NCBI GenBank assembly: GCA_020696345.1
Contig: JAEHCK010000002.1
Span: forward strand, 24,647-88,646
Source: Thermoplasmata archaeon
GTDB lineage: Archaea; Thermoplasmatota; Penumbrarchaeia; JAEHCK01
Direction of reading: 5' to 3'
Length of the DNA stretch: 64,000 nucleotides
The position numbers and the translations under genes are program-made. The notes beneath the pieces were generated by a model that was not told where the DNA came from, did not search any database, and saw nothing but the letters and a program-made list of their open reading frames with translations. How positions within the stretch are numbered: the stretch's first letter is position 1; each line of letters begins with the position of its first letter. Positions 19,948-29,201 of the stretch are shown here, piece by piece.

Positions 19948-20038
19948 GATTACAGATTATTAGATGCCTATTTATTTATAATAATATTAACTTAATCCCC
20001 TTAAGTATATCCCAATTAATAAAGTTGGTGAAAAAAGT

Positions 20039-20857
20039 ATGAAACTCTCGCTGCCGCAAAGGTTCCATAAATACTACGATAAGAAGAATAATTTTGAAAT
20101 AATAAAAAACGAACTTGATCGAACTGAGGCAGATCTAACAGTATTCCCTGAATTATTCCTGACTGGCTACAGTGTAAGGGACAAGATCTCCGAACTGGCA
20201 GAACCAATTACTAGTGAGTTGATCGTTGAGCTCTCAGAATTGGCCGAGAAACGCAAACGTGCCTTGGTTTTCGGCATGCCGGAGCGTGATACTGTCCAGA
20301 AAGGACGGATATTCAATACCGCGGTATTCATAGATAAGCAGGGCACGGTAGGTCAATATCGCAAATTCTTCATGGTCAATTTTGGTCCATTCGAAGAAAA
20401 GAGATATTTTCACGAGGGCAACCTGTTGCCGATCTTCGAGGTCGATGATGTAAAGATCGGATTAATAATATGTTATGATATCTTTTTCCCGGAATTGTCA
20501 AAGGCCTATGCACTTAGGGGAGTAGATCTTATCATTTGTATATCTGCAGGCCCCACCACAAGCAGACCGTTTTTCGAGATCATGATCCCCGCACGCGCCG
20601 TGGAGAGTACTGTATTCTTTGCGTATTCGAACCTGATCGGCCCTGAAAAGAATTTGACATTCTTCGGTGGTAACACGGTGATCGACCCGCGCGGGAAGGG
20701 ACTAGCCAAGGGTGAATATTTCAAAGAGGCCGAGGTGGAGGCCGAGATCGATGTCGAGAGCCTGGATTTTGTCAGGTCACAACGGCCAACACTGCGCGAT
20801 ACGCGAGGTGAACTGTTTGAGTCTGTTAGGGATATGTTAAAGCCGAAGACAGATTGA
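20039..20857 (+). CDS. Carbon-nitrogen hydrolase (nitrilase superfamily)
   Basis: FPELFLTGY (Glu), KFFMVNFGPFEEKRYF (Lys), GLIICYDIFFPEL (Cys). Confidence 0.9.
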   Translation: MKLSLPQRFHKYYDKKNNFEIIKNELDRTEADLTVFPELFLTGYSVRDKISELAEPITSELIVELSELAEKRKRALVFGMPERDTVQKGRIFNTAVFIDKQGTVGQYRKFFMVNFGPFEEKRYFHEGNLLPIFEVDDVKIGLIICYDIFFPELSKAYALRGVDLIICISAGPTTSRPFFEIMIPARAVESTVFFAYSNLIGPEKNLTFFGGNTVIDPRGKGLAKGEYFKEAEVEAEIDVESLDFVRSQRPTLRDTRGELFESVRDMLKPKTD

Positions 20858-20929
20858 TTGTGATTATAGATTGTTAATTTAGGTATGAGGTTTGAGTACA
20901 CTACGATCTTTTTCTAAAGTCAATCGTTT

Positions 20930-21040
20930 GAGGTTTGAGTACACTCATCCCTAGGGATGTGGGATGTGGAACGATGTTTGTTTGATTCAAAGTGTGGGAT
21001 TAGAGTAGATTAAATGTTGCTCTGCTCGCTTGAGGTGAGA
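20930..21040. repeat. Dispersed intergenic repeat, copy 1 (partner 34798-34918)
   Basis: ctagggatgtgggatgtggaacgatgtttgtttgattcaaagtgtgggattag...ttgctctgctcgcttgaggt nearly identical at both sites. Confidence 0.85.
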
Positions 21041-21156
21041 GGAGAAAGGAAAGAGGGCAGAGGAAAGAGGGTCAAGATATTATTGATAAAACCCACTTCC
21101 CACTAACGCTTAAAATCATGATCGCTGAGAAGTGTCCTCTACCCACTTTCCTTAAG
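21033..21156. repeat. Direct repeat left of the tRNA-Gln/tRNA-Glu block (partner 22580-22706)
   Basis: gaggagaaaggaaagaggg...aaaacccactt.ccactaacg...atcgctgagaagtgtcctct.cccactttcct in both. Confidence 0.8.
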
Positions 21157-21241
21157 ATATGAGATATCGATTAACGACCATAAACTCTAAATCACAAAAT
21201 CCATATTCACATCACTCTAAACTTAAAAACTAATCCGATGC

Positions 21242-21313
21242 GGCCCCGTAGTGTAGCGGTTAGCATAAGAGACTCTGGATCTCTTGGCACCAGTTCAAAT
21301 CTGGTCGGGGCTA
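21242..21313 (+). tRNA. tRNA-Gln (CTG)
   Basis: Acceptor ggccccg/cggggct, anticodon stem agaga/tctct with loop CTCTGGA, T-arm accag-ttcaaat-ctggt. Confidence 0.85.
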
Positions 21314-21349
21314 CTCATTTTTTTGGATTTGTTTTTGTTGAGGAAAAAA

Positions 21350-21760
21350 ATGAGTAATCACCAATAACCATGTTCCAATAACCAAATAAGCTCCAATCAT
21401 CAAAAATTCAATGAATCAAACAACAATTGATCCGTGTTTGGTTATTCAGTCATTGGTTACTGGTTATTATTTGGTGATTGTTGGTTGGTTATTGGTTATT
21501 GCAATTAGCAATATTATATCATAAAACAAGATCTCTTCAACAAAAAAAATATAAGGGACTTTCTCGATTGCCCCAACTATTCGTTGGAAAATGATTAATG
21601 CAATCACCAAATTCCAATGACCAAATAAACACCAATTTTCAACAACTCAATGATCCAAACAATAATCCATCCGTGTTTAAGTAATTCTGTCATTGGTTAT
21701 TGATTATTATTTGGTGATTGTTGGTTGGTTATTGGTCATTCCAATAAGCAAAGCTAATAG
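21350..21760. repeat. Two tandem copies of a ~160-bp imperfect inverted-repeat unit
   Basis: aatcaccaat..ccaataaccaaata ... tatttggtgattgttggttggttattggt at 21353-21502 and again at 21600-21742. Confidence 0.7.
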
Positions 21761-21786
21761 TAATGAATGCAATAATAAGCAATGGC

Positions 21787-21920
21787 GCTCCCGTAGTGTA
21801 GACCGGTCAATCATTTTGGCCTCTCGAGGCCTTTCTTTTGCCTGGCAAAAGAAACCCCTGGGAAAGAAAACCAGGAGCCATTGATAGCCAAGGACTCGGG
21901 TTCGAATCCCGACGGGAGCA
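21787..21920 (+). tRNA. tRNA-Glu (CTC) with intron, predicted 21827-21885
   Basis: Acceptor gctcccg/cgggagc, anticodon stem ttggc/gccaa, loop CTCTCG|A split at canonical 37/38, T-arm ctcgggttcgaatcccga. Confidence 0.8.
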
Positions 21921-22500
21921 TTATCTCTTTTTTAATAAATTGATAATGCATAGTTAATGTTCTATGCGTAATTGAGATTCGAACCCTAGAAAAAAATATG
22001 AATACATTATGATTAAATCTTATTTTGTTCTGCCCTAAAAATTCCTTCAATAAGAAATTGGAAATAAATGGAATTTTTACGACTCGGTTACGAATCCCGA
22101 CGGGAGCATTATCTATCTTTTAATGAATTGATAATGCATAGTTAATGTTCTGTGCGTAATTGGGATTCGAACCCTAGAAAAAAATAAGAAGGAATTATAA
22201 TTGAATCTTATTTTTTTCTTGAGCTAAAAATTCCGATGATTTGATATTGAATAGGATTGGAATTTTTACCTCTCGGGTTTGAATCCATTTGTTGTATTAA
22301 GATATAATCTGAAAATGTATTGTCCTCACATATCATTACAATTGTTCGATCGTTTAAACAAAATAATCCTCAGAGAACGAGCAGGCTTATCCCAGAGTTT
22401 TGGGATGAGCGTAAAACTTTTTGCGAGGGGTAAGCCAGCGGAGTTAACTGCCAAAAAGTTTCCGTTCGAATCCCGACGGGAGCATTATCTCTTTTTTAAT
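21894..22500. repeat. Tandem duplications carrying the tRNA-Glu 3' end
   Basis: ~188-bp unit at 21894, 22082 and partial 22271; fourth tRNA 3' fragment gttcgaatcccgacgggagcattatctcttttttaat at 22464-22500. Confidence 0.85.
22379..22463. repeat. Dispersed pseudoknot-forming element, copy A
   Basis: GGCTTATCCC (22384-22393) pairs GGGGTAAGCC (22427-22436); AAACTTTTTG (22414-22423) pairs CAAAAAGTTT (22452-22461); interleaved. Confidence 0.75.
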
Positions 22501-22579
22501 GAATTGATAATGCTTAGTACTACTTTATTAGTTGAAAAATTTAATGAATTATGCATGGAAAATGGTGGATGGTGAATTA

Positions 22580-22706
22580 GGTGTGAGGAGAAAGGAAAGA
22601 GGGAGGTGGGAAGAGGAAAGAGGGTTGAAATCTTGTCGTTAAAACCCACTTTCCACTAACGATTTAAATCATAATCGCTGAGAAGTGTCCTCTTCCCACT
22701 TTCCTA
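22580..22706. repeat. Direct repeat right of the tRNA block (partner 21033-21156)
   Basis: Aligned by eye with 21033-21156. Confidence 0.8.
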
Positions 22707-22765
22707 TCACCTACTACCTATCACCTACTACCTATCACCTACCACCTACCACCTACCACCTAATT
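22705..22765. repeat. Short tandem repeat (cctaycacctactacctaccacc)
   Basis: ctatcacctactacctatcacctactacctatcacctaccacctaccacctaccacc. Confidence 0.9.
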
Positions 22766-22993
22766 TTAATCTACACATCAACATAATTTTCCTCTCACCT
22801 CAAGCGAACGCAGTGAGCGTACTCTCACCTCAAACCTCACTAAGCAACAATCAAGCACATTTTGCCCTTAAAATTACCAACCATTCACCATTTTTATATC
22901 CAATAAAAATTGAGAAATGAACCAGATAAATTAATATAGAATCATGCCATCCTTGAGAGATATCTTTGATAGAAAATCATACGAGGAATACTA

Positions 22994-23101
22994 TTGAAAC
23001 GTGGTTCACGAGCCTGGAAGAAAAAAGGTAAACAACGCTGGAAATGGCGAAAGAAAAAGATGCGAAGGCGAAAGCGCAGTGCACGACGACAAAAGTCATA
23101 A
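22994..23101 (+). CDS. rpl41e: Ribosomal protein eL41-like (35 aa, TTG start)
   Basis: Hand translation MKRGSRAWKKKGKQRWKWRKKKMRRRKRSARRQKS; upstream gagga; Trp/Arg/Lys-rich eL41 composition; missed by the ORF track. Confidence 0.7.
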   Translation: MKRGSRAWKKKGKQRWKWRKKKMRRRKRSARRQKS

Positions 23102-23198
23102 ACTATTTTTTTTAGTTCTTCTATCCCACTTAAGGGATAAAGAAAAGTTTCATAGTGATTTGTATAGTTTTGAGTTTCAGGTTTAAAAATGACAAATT

Positions 23199-23290
23199 CC
23201 AATTCCCTACTCAACAATAATAATTCCATTCCCTACTCATCGATATTACTTCCATTCCCTACTCAGCTATATATTAGCCATTCCCATTGA
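23199..23290. repeat. 26-bp-period tandem array (ccattccctactca core)
   Basis: ttccct cores at 23203 and 23229, ccattccc cores at 23226, 23252, 23278. Confidence 0.75.
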
Positions 23291-23424
23291 ATCAATTAAT
23301 AAGTTTATTATTATTCCCAAACTCTACACCTGAAACTTGAAACTTCTTATCACATTAACATCGGGAATTAATTTAAATATTAATTTTGATATATGTGGTT
23401 CGTCTACCTATACAACCAAACTGT

Positions 23425-23669
23425 GGGAGTATGGGGTAACCCGGCAGCCTAGTGGGCTCCAGTTATGGAGTAACTAAATAATTTAGTTGCCCTACTAATG
23501 ATCCATTAGGGATGATGACCAACGGGTCTGCTGAAGTTAAGTCCAAGACACCAATTCTTGCGTGTCGATGATGACTAACTGGAGCGATGACCTATTAAAA
23601 TGTTCCTTACTATGTTTGGAACATTTCAGGTGATACCCGCCGATCTGGGTTCGAATCCCAGTACTCCCA
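23425..23669 (+). tRNA. tRNA-Trp (CCA) with intron 23463-23634
   Basis: Acceptor gggagta/tactccc; anticodon stem gtggg/cccgc; loop CTCCAG|A; T-arm ctgggttcgaatcccag. Confidence 0.92.
23463..23634 (+). ncRNA. Box C/D guide RNA within the tRNA-Trp intron, predicted targets C34 and C39
   Basis: Box C ATGATGA, D' CTGA, C' ATGATGA, D-like ATGA; antisense cgggtctg (to CAGACCCG of spliced tRNA) and taactggag (to ctccagtta). Confidence 0.8.
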
Positions 23670-23806
23670 CTCTTCTTTTTTTGAAAAAAAAATGTTGGGA
23701 AGTCATGAGTCGAGGGTCCAGATTCATGATTTATTTTTCAAAGTTTCTTGACTACCTGACTCTCAACTCACCGAGTCTTGACTAATAATTACAAAGTAAT
23801 CTAAAT

Positions 23807-25090
23807 TTACTCGTACTTCAGCTCTTTCAATATCTCCTGCGCCCTGTCCACCCGCACCTTCTTTTCTTTTAACATTATCCCAACCACTTTTTCCACCAAC
23901 TCTGGCGGTGCACCGGCGGTAACCGCAACATTACGCGCGTGCAGCCGCATATGGCCGTGCTGTATCCCGGTGGTGGCCAGTGCGCGCAGTGCACCCAGAT
24001 TTTGTGCCAGGCCGATGGTTGCAACGATCTCGCCCAGCTCGTTCGCACTTTTCACACCGAGGATCTTTACATTGGTCCGTGCAGTGGGGTGTACCTTTAC
24101 GGCCCCACCGATCAGCCCCACCGCCATTGGAACTTCGATGGTTCCGATCAGATCACCCTCGGAATCCCTCTTCCACTCGGTAAGCGGCTGGTAGCCCTTT
24201 AACGCTGCAAATGCATGCGCACCTGCCTCAATGGCCCGGAAGTCGTTACCGGTGGCAATGATCACTGCATCGATGCCGTTCATTATGCCCTTGTTATGTG
24301 TAGCACATCTATACGGGTCGGCCTTTGCAAACGTGTAAGCTTCAAGAATGCCGTCGATCACTTCCTCACCGTTCTCGCCGCCGATCACCTCAGGTGTTAC
24401 CTTAACTCGTGCACGTGCTAGACGATAACTTGCAAGGTTGGATAATATGCGCAGGTACACACGTCCACCCGTGAGCTGTTCTAACTGTGGTGCGAGTGCT
24501 TCGGCCATGGTATTGACCGCGTTTGCGCCCATGGCGTCGCGGCAGTCCACCAAAATATGCGTGATCACCATCGGCCCCAGCTCTGTATCCAAAACCCGAA
24601 CCTCCAGGTCACGCGCACCGCCGCCAAACTTCACCAGCATGGGGTCCTGGGCGCTCGCCAGCTGGATCAGATCACTCTTGGCGTCCAAGATCTTTTCTTT
24701 GGCCTCTTGCGGGTTATCCACATTTGTCAACTGTATCTGCCCGATCATGATCGGGTCAGTGCTGCTGGTGGTAAACCCACCGCATTTCCTGGTCAATTTT
24801 CCCATGTTGGAAACCGCTGCGATCACCGAGGGCTCTTCGGTTGCCATTGGGATCACATAGTCTTTACCATTTATCAGAAAGTTCACCGCCACGCCCAGCG
24901 GCAGTTCCATCACACCGATGACGTTCTCCACCATGCCATCTGCTTTTTCGATGCCAAGACTGCCCGGTGTGCTGATATTTTTCGCCTCTTCCTCAGATAA
25001 CCCGGCAAATTCGGTCACGAACTTTAAACGTTCTTCGGGTGTTAATTTATAAAATCCTGAATACTCTGATGATTTTGTCATTTTCATCAC
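23807..25090 (-). CDS. Hydroxymethylglutaryl-CoA reductase, class II type
   Basis: MATEEPSVIAAVSNMGKLTRKCGGF, VDCRDAMGANAVNTMAEALAPQL, ATGNDFRAIEAGAHAFA. Confidence 0.9.
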   Translation of the reverse strand: MMKMTKSSEYSGFYKLTPEERLKFVTEFAGLSEEEAKNISTPGSLGIEKADGMVENVIGVMELPLGVAVNFLINGKDYVIPMATEEPSVIAAVSNMGKLTRKCGGFTTSSTDPIMIGQIQLTNVDNPQEAKEKILDAKSDLIQLASAQDPMLVKFGGGARDLEVRVLDTELGPMVITHILVDCRDAMGANAVNTMAEALAPQLEQLTGGRVYLRILSNLASYRLARARVKVTPEVIGGENGEEVIDGILEAYTFAKADPYRCATHNKGIMNGIDAVIIATGNDFRAIEAGAHAFAALKGYQPLTEWKRDSEGDLIGTIEVPMAVGLIGGAVKVHPTARTNVKILGVKSANELGEIVATIGLAQNLGALRALATTGIQHGHMRLHARNVAVTAGAPPELVEKVVGIMLKEKKVRVDRAQEILKELKYE

Positions 25091-25293
25091 TTTTTTTTCT
25101 TGTGAAATTATTTATTATATTTTATCTATATTTTATGAAATTCCAATATACTATGGAACCAAGGGTCAGGGGTAAGGAGTTAGGGGATCGGGGTGAGGTT
25201 AATGTGATTAATTTTTAGATTTGGTTTTTGGGCTTTTCTTAGGGTTTTGTCGTATTTGGATTTGGGGACTCCCGACTCTCGACTTATACTTGT

Positions 25294-26856
25294 TCACATT
25301 GGAATAATTCCATGCTTACGCTTCGGTGGTTGTGCATCTTTTGATTCATAATGTCTAAACCTAAATATCAATTCCTTTCGTAAATTTGCGGGCTCCACCA
25401 TACCATCCACAATAAGCTCGCTGGCCAGTTTATAGATATCGATATCATCCCGATACTCTTTACGCAGTTTTTGAATTAGTGCTGGCCGTTCATCTTTCGG
25501 TACTTGAACGATCTTATTATAGAACACCGCATTTATAGCGGCTTCCGGGCCCATGACCGCGATCATGGCGGTTGGCAGCACAAGACAGCTATCCGGTTCA
25601 TACCCCGGACCAGCCATGGCGTATAACCCGGCGCCATACGCTTTTCGGACGATCACCGATATCTTTGGCACCGTGGTCTCGGAGACTGCAAATATCATCT
25701 TGGCCCCGGCACGAATTATACCGCCGCGCTCCACATCTGTTCCGATCATGAAACCTGGTACATCAGCCAGAAATAATAGAGGAATATTGAATGCATCGCA
25801 CATCTCAATAAATCTCGCACCTTTATTTGCAGACTCAGAGAACAACACACCGCCCTTAACCGCCGGTTGGTTTGCTATTACACCGATCGACTTACCCTCA
25901 AGCCGGGCAAGACCTGTGATTATTTCAGGTGCGTAGAGTTTCTTTATATCGAAGAATGAATCCTTATCCACAATTCGCTCGATCAGTTCATACATGTCAA
26001 AAGGCAGATTTTCATTCTCTGGCAATATCTTTGAGATCTCTTCGGTAGGTTTACTGGGTTCAAGATTCAATAACGGTGCTGGCTTTTCATTGTAATTCTG
26101 TGGAAAATATGTGATGTATCGACGTGTCAGGTTTATTGCCTCTTCTTCGGTTTTTACCAATATATCACCCATGCCGCTGACCGTGCAGTGCATTCTTGCC
26201 CCGCCCATCTCTTCGAGCGTAACCTTTTCTCCTATCACCATCTCCGCCATGCGCGGTGAACCCAGGTACATGCTGGCATTACCCTCGACCATGATCACGA
26301 TATCGCAAAATGCGGGTATATAAGCGCCGCCCGCCGCTGACGGGCCGAACAAACAACATATCTGCGGTATAACACCGGACAGGTTAGCTTCGTTGTAGAA
26401 GATCCGCCCGGCTCCGCGCCGACCCGGGAACATATCTATCTGATCAGTGATCCTTGCACCGGCAGAATCCACTAAATATATGAGCGGCACCTTTAATCTT
26501 GAAGCGGTTTCCTGGATGCGCAGTATCTTTTCAACGGTTCGCTTTCCCCATGAACCGGCTTTTACGGTTGAATCGTTCGCCATCACACAGGTTACCCTAT
26601 TATGGATCTTACCAACAACGGTGATAACACCATCTGCGGGTAATGTCTCATCCATACAGTTCGCTAACAACCCATCCTCCAATTGAAATTCCGGGTCTAG
26701 CAAGAGTTCCAGTCGCTCACGGACGAATAGTTTATTCTGCGCCTTCAATTTTTGATGATATTTATCGGCGCCACCTTTTTTTATACGTTCGACCTCGTCA
26801 ACAACTTCCTTTTCATTTACCGTGTCTTTGCACTCCTGTTCAACCATATTATTCAC
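25294..26856 (-). CDS. Acyl-CoA carboxylase carboxyltransferase / methylmalonyl-CoA decarboxylase alpha-like
   Basis: LVDSAGARITDQIDMFPGRRGAGRIFYNEANLSG, CLFGPSAAGGAYIPAFCD, RKAYGAGLYAMAGPGYEPD. Confidence 0.9.
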   Translation of the reverse strand: MNNMVEQECKDTVNEKEVVDEVERIKKGGADKYHQKLKAQNKLFVRERLELLLDPEFQLEDGLLANCMDETLPADGVITVVGKIHNRVTCVMANDSTVKAGSWGKRTVEKILRIQETASRLKVPLIYLVDSAGARITDQIDMFPGRRGAGRIFYNEANLSGVIPQICCLFGPSAAGGAYIPAFCDIVIMVEGNASMYLGSPRMAEMVIGEKVTLEEMGGARMHCTVSGMGDILVKTEEEAINLTRRYITYFPQNYNEKPAPLLNLEPSKPTEEISKILPENENLPFDMYELIERIVDKDSFFDIKKLYAPEIITGLARLEGKSIGVIANQPAVKGGVLFSESANKGARFIEMCDAFNIPLLFLADVPGFMIGTDVERGGIIRAGAKMIFAVSETTVPKISVIVRKAYGAGLYAMAGPGYEPDSCLVLPTAMIAVMGPEAAINAVFYNKIVQVPKDERPALIQKLRKEYRDDIDIYKLASELIVDGMVEPANLRKELIFRFRHYESKDAQPPKRKHGIIPM

Positions 26857-27631
26857 CTTTGAATACTGGTTTGCGCTTCTCCTTGAATGCCGCTAACGCC
26901 TCCAGACGGTCCTTTGTAGGGATACATACTTCATAGGCTTCGGATTCTATCACTAGCCCTCGGCCAATATCCACATCCAATCCTTGGTTTACCGCGATCT
27001 TTGCCTGCTGGATCGCAATTGGAGAATTATTGCAGATTTTTTCGGCCATCTCCATGGCAAATTCCATTAATTTACCCTCTGGTGCGATACGATTGATAAG
27101 ACCTATCTCAAGTGCCTCTTGAGCTGTCAATTGAAGTCCGAGAAACAGCATCTCCTTTGCTTTTCCGCGTCCGACCAGCCTCGGCAGTCGCTGGGTGCCG
27201 CCACCACCAGGGATTATGCCAAGTGTGACCTCGGTGAGGCCCATTCTTGCATTCGGTGAAGCGATCCGGATATCACAAGCAAGTGCAAATTCCAAACCGC
27301 CGCCCAATGCAATACCGTTTATCGCACAGATCACAGGTATTGGTAGGTTCTCAATATTTGTGAAAGTATCTCGAATGGTGTGTATGTATTGTCGCACTTC
27401 TGACATTGTCATATTTTCACGCTCTTTCAGGTCGGCACCGGCACAGAATGCTTTATCACCTGTACCTGTTATTATTACAACCCGAATATCTCTGTCGTAA
27501 TTCAGTTCTTTAATAAATTTTGCACCAGCAGCTAATGTTGACCTATCAAGCGCGTTCATTCGCTCGGGTCTGTTCAAGGTTACGATCAGGATATGCCCTT
27601 TACGCTCGGTTAAAATTGAATCTTCAGTCAT
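26849..27631 (-). CDS. Enoyl-CoA hydratase/isomerase (crotonase) family protein
   Basis: [63 protein letters not shown]. Confidence 0.93.
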   Translation of the reverse strand: MTEDSILTERKGHILIVTLNRPERMNALDRSTLAAGAKFIKELNYDRDIRVVIITGTGDKAFCAGADLKERENMTMSEVRQYIHTIRDTFTNIENLPIPVICAINGIALGGGLEFALACDIRIASPNARMGLTEVTLGIIPGGGGTQRLPRLVGRGKAKEMLFLGLQLTAQEALEIGLINRIAPEGKLMEFAMEMAEKICNNSPIAIQQAKIAVNQGLDVDIGRGLVIESEAYEVCIPTKDRLEALAAFKEKRKPVFKGE

Positions 27632-27742
27632 TTTCTATCCCCCCGGTGGGAAGCCCAAGAAATATCTTTTACTTCAAAACTTTTAATGCCCATTATTAAA
27701 GTTAATAGATAATAATTTATCGGTTTTGTGATGACGCATATT

Positions 27743-27945
27743 AGAATGTGGGAATGTGATGATCTTTTGTAGAATATGGGAATGTGATGGTTTTTTGTAG
27801 AATGTGGGAATGTGATACTTGTTTGTAGAGCATGGGAATGGGGAATGTGATTAGTTGATGATGATTATGGGATTGGGTAATGCGATTTATTCCTACTGAG
27901 CAGGGGAATGTGATTTATTATTACTAAGCAGGGGAAAGGAAATGG
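27743..27945. repeat. 28-bp-period intergenic array (agaatgtgggaatgtgat...ttttgt)
   Basis: Unit starts at 27743, 27771, 27799, 27827; further degenerate units to ~27940. Confidence 0.85.
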
Positions 27946-28206
27946 CCATTTAATTTCCTATTCCCTTATCATCTTAATTTGATCCAGTACCTTATCATTA
28001 ATATTTATTCCATTCCCTATTAAAAATCTGAATTTATAAAAAAATGCGATATTTATTGATCGTTTTACATAGCATTTTTTAATTAGTAAGATTTAAATAA
28101 ATTTAGTGAATGTAAGAATGAAAAACAGGGGATTAGAATCTTAGGATAATAGAATAAAATAATATATAAAATTCATAAGTATTCTAATAATTCAACTCAA
28201 ACGAGT

Positions 28207-29130
28207 GTGATGGCCATGCCATGCCATAATGAAGAGCTCAAACAAAAGATCAAAACGCTGAAAGCCCGGAAGAACGCGGTTCTTTTAGTACATAATTATC
28301 AACGCCCCGAGATCCAGGACGTTGCCGATCACTTAGGTGATTCACTGGGTTTGAGCATAAATGCCACAAAGACCGATGCAGATGTGATCGTGTTCTGTGG
28401 TGTGGATTTCATGGCGGAAAGTGCAAAGATATTAAACCCCTCAAAGATCGTGGTTCACCCAAATGCGGCTGCAGTATGCCCCATGGCCGCCATGGTTTCT
28501 GCGGAGGATGTGCGGGAGTTATTATCCACCCACCCAAAAGCTGAAGCCGTGGCATATGTCAATACTTCTGCGGATGTCAAGGCTGAAGTGGATATATGTT
28601 GTACTTCTGCAAACGCCGTAAAGGTGGTTGCCAGCCTGGCCGCACCAGAAGTGATCTTCGTACCCGATGTCAATTTGGGTTTATATGTCAAACGTTTTGT
28701 GTCCGATAAGGAATTTCATTTTTCATCAGGGTACTGCCATGTACATCAGGGTATAATGAGGTCCGAGTTGGAAATCCTCAAAAAAGCACACCCTGACGCT
28801 GAGATATTGGTCCATCCCGAATGTATACCCGAAGTGATCGATTTCGCAAATTTTGTATTTTCCACTGAAGGCATGGCACGTCATGTTAAAACCTCGGAGG
28901 CAAGTGAGTTCATAGTAGGCACCGAGAAAGAGCTGTGCTACCGCCTGGAAAATGAGAACCCGGGCAAGATCTTCCATCGTGTAGATTCTGCACTCTGTCC
29001 TGCAATGAAACAGATCACGCTCGAAGATGTATTGCACAGCCTGGAGTCGCTCACACCCAGAATTGAACTCGACCACGGCATCATAGAAAAAGCAAAAAGG
29101 CCGTTACAAAGAATGATCGATCTGGCATGA
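28207..29130 (+). CDS. nadA: Quinolinate synthase
   Basis: HNYQRPEIQDVADHLGDSL, VIVFCGVDFMAESAKIL, SGYCHVHQGI, HPEC, CPAMKQITLEDVL. Confidence 0.95.
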   Translation: MMAMPCHNEELKQKIKTLKARKNAVLLVHNYQRPEIQDVADHLGDSLGLSINATKTDADVIVFCGVDFMAESAKILNPSKIVVHPNAAAVCPMAAMVSAEDVRELLSTHPKAEAVAYVNTSADVKAEVDICCTSANAVKVVASLAAPEVIFVPDVNLGLYVKRFVSDKEFHFSSGYCHVHQGIMRSELEILKKAHPDAEILVHPECIPEVIDFANFVFSTEGMARHVKTSEASEFIVGTEKELCYRLENENPGKIFHRVDSALCPAMKQITLEDVLHSLESLTPRIELDHGIIEKAKRPLQRMIDLA

Positions 29131-29201
29131 TCGATGTTATTTATATTAACTGCACTTTTGCGTTTTGATTGGATAGAATAATAATTTTAGTTCAACGAGA
29201 T

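Noticed and set aside
22279-22575. 98-aa ORF across the tRNA-fragment region
   Set aside because: Runs over pseudoknot copy A and a tRNA 3' fragment; the paired substitutions between copies A and B change codons, so structure rather than protein is conserved.
22942-23229. 95-aa minus-strand ORF
   Set aside because: Antisense to the eL41-like gene; no family resemblance.
24438-24860. Several plus-strand ORFs opposite HMG-CoA reductase
   Set aside because: Shadow ORFs in GC-richer coding DNA.
27743-27945. Possible CRISPR array
   Set aside because: Contiguous 28-bp tandem units without spacers.
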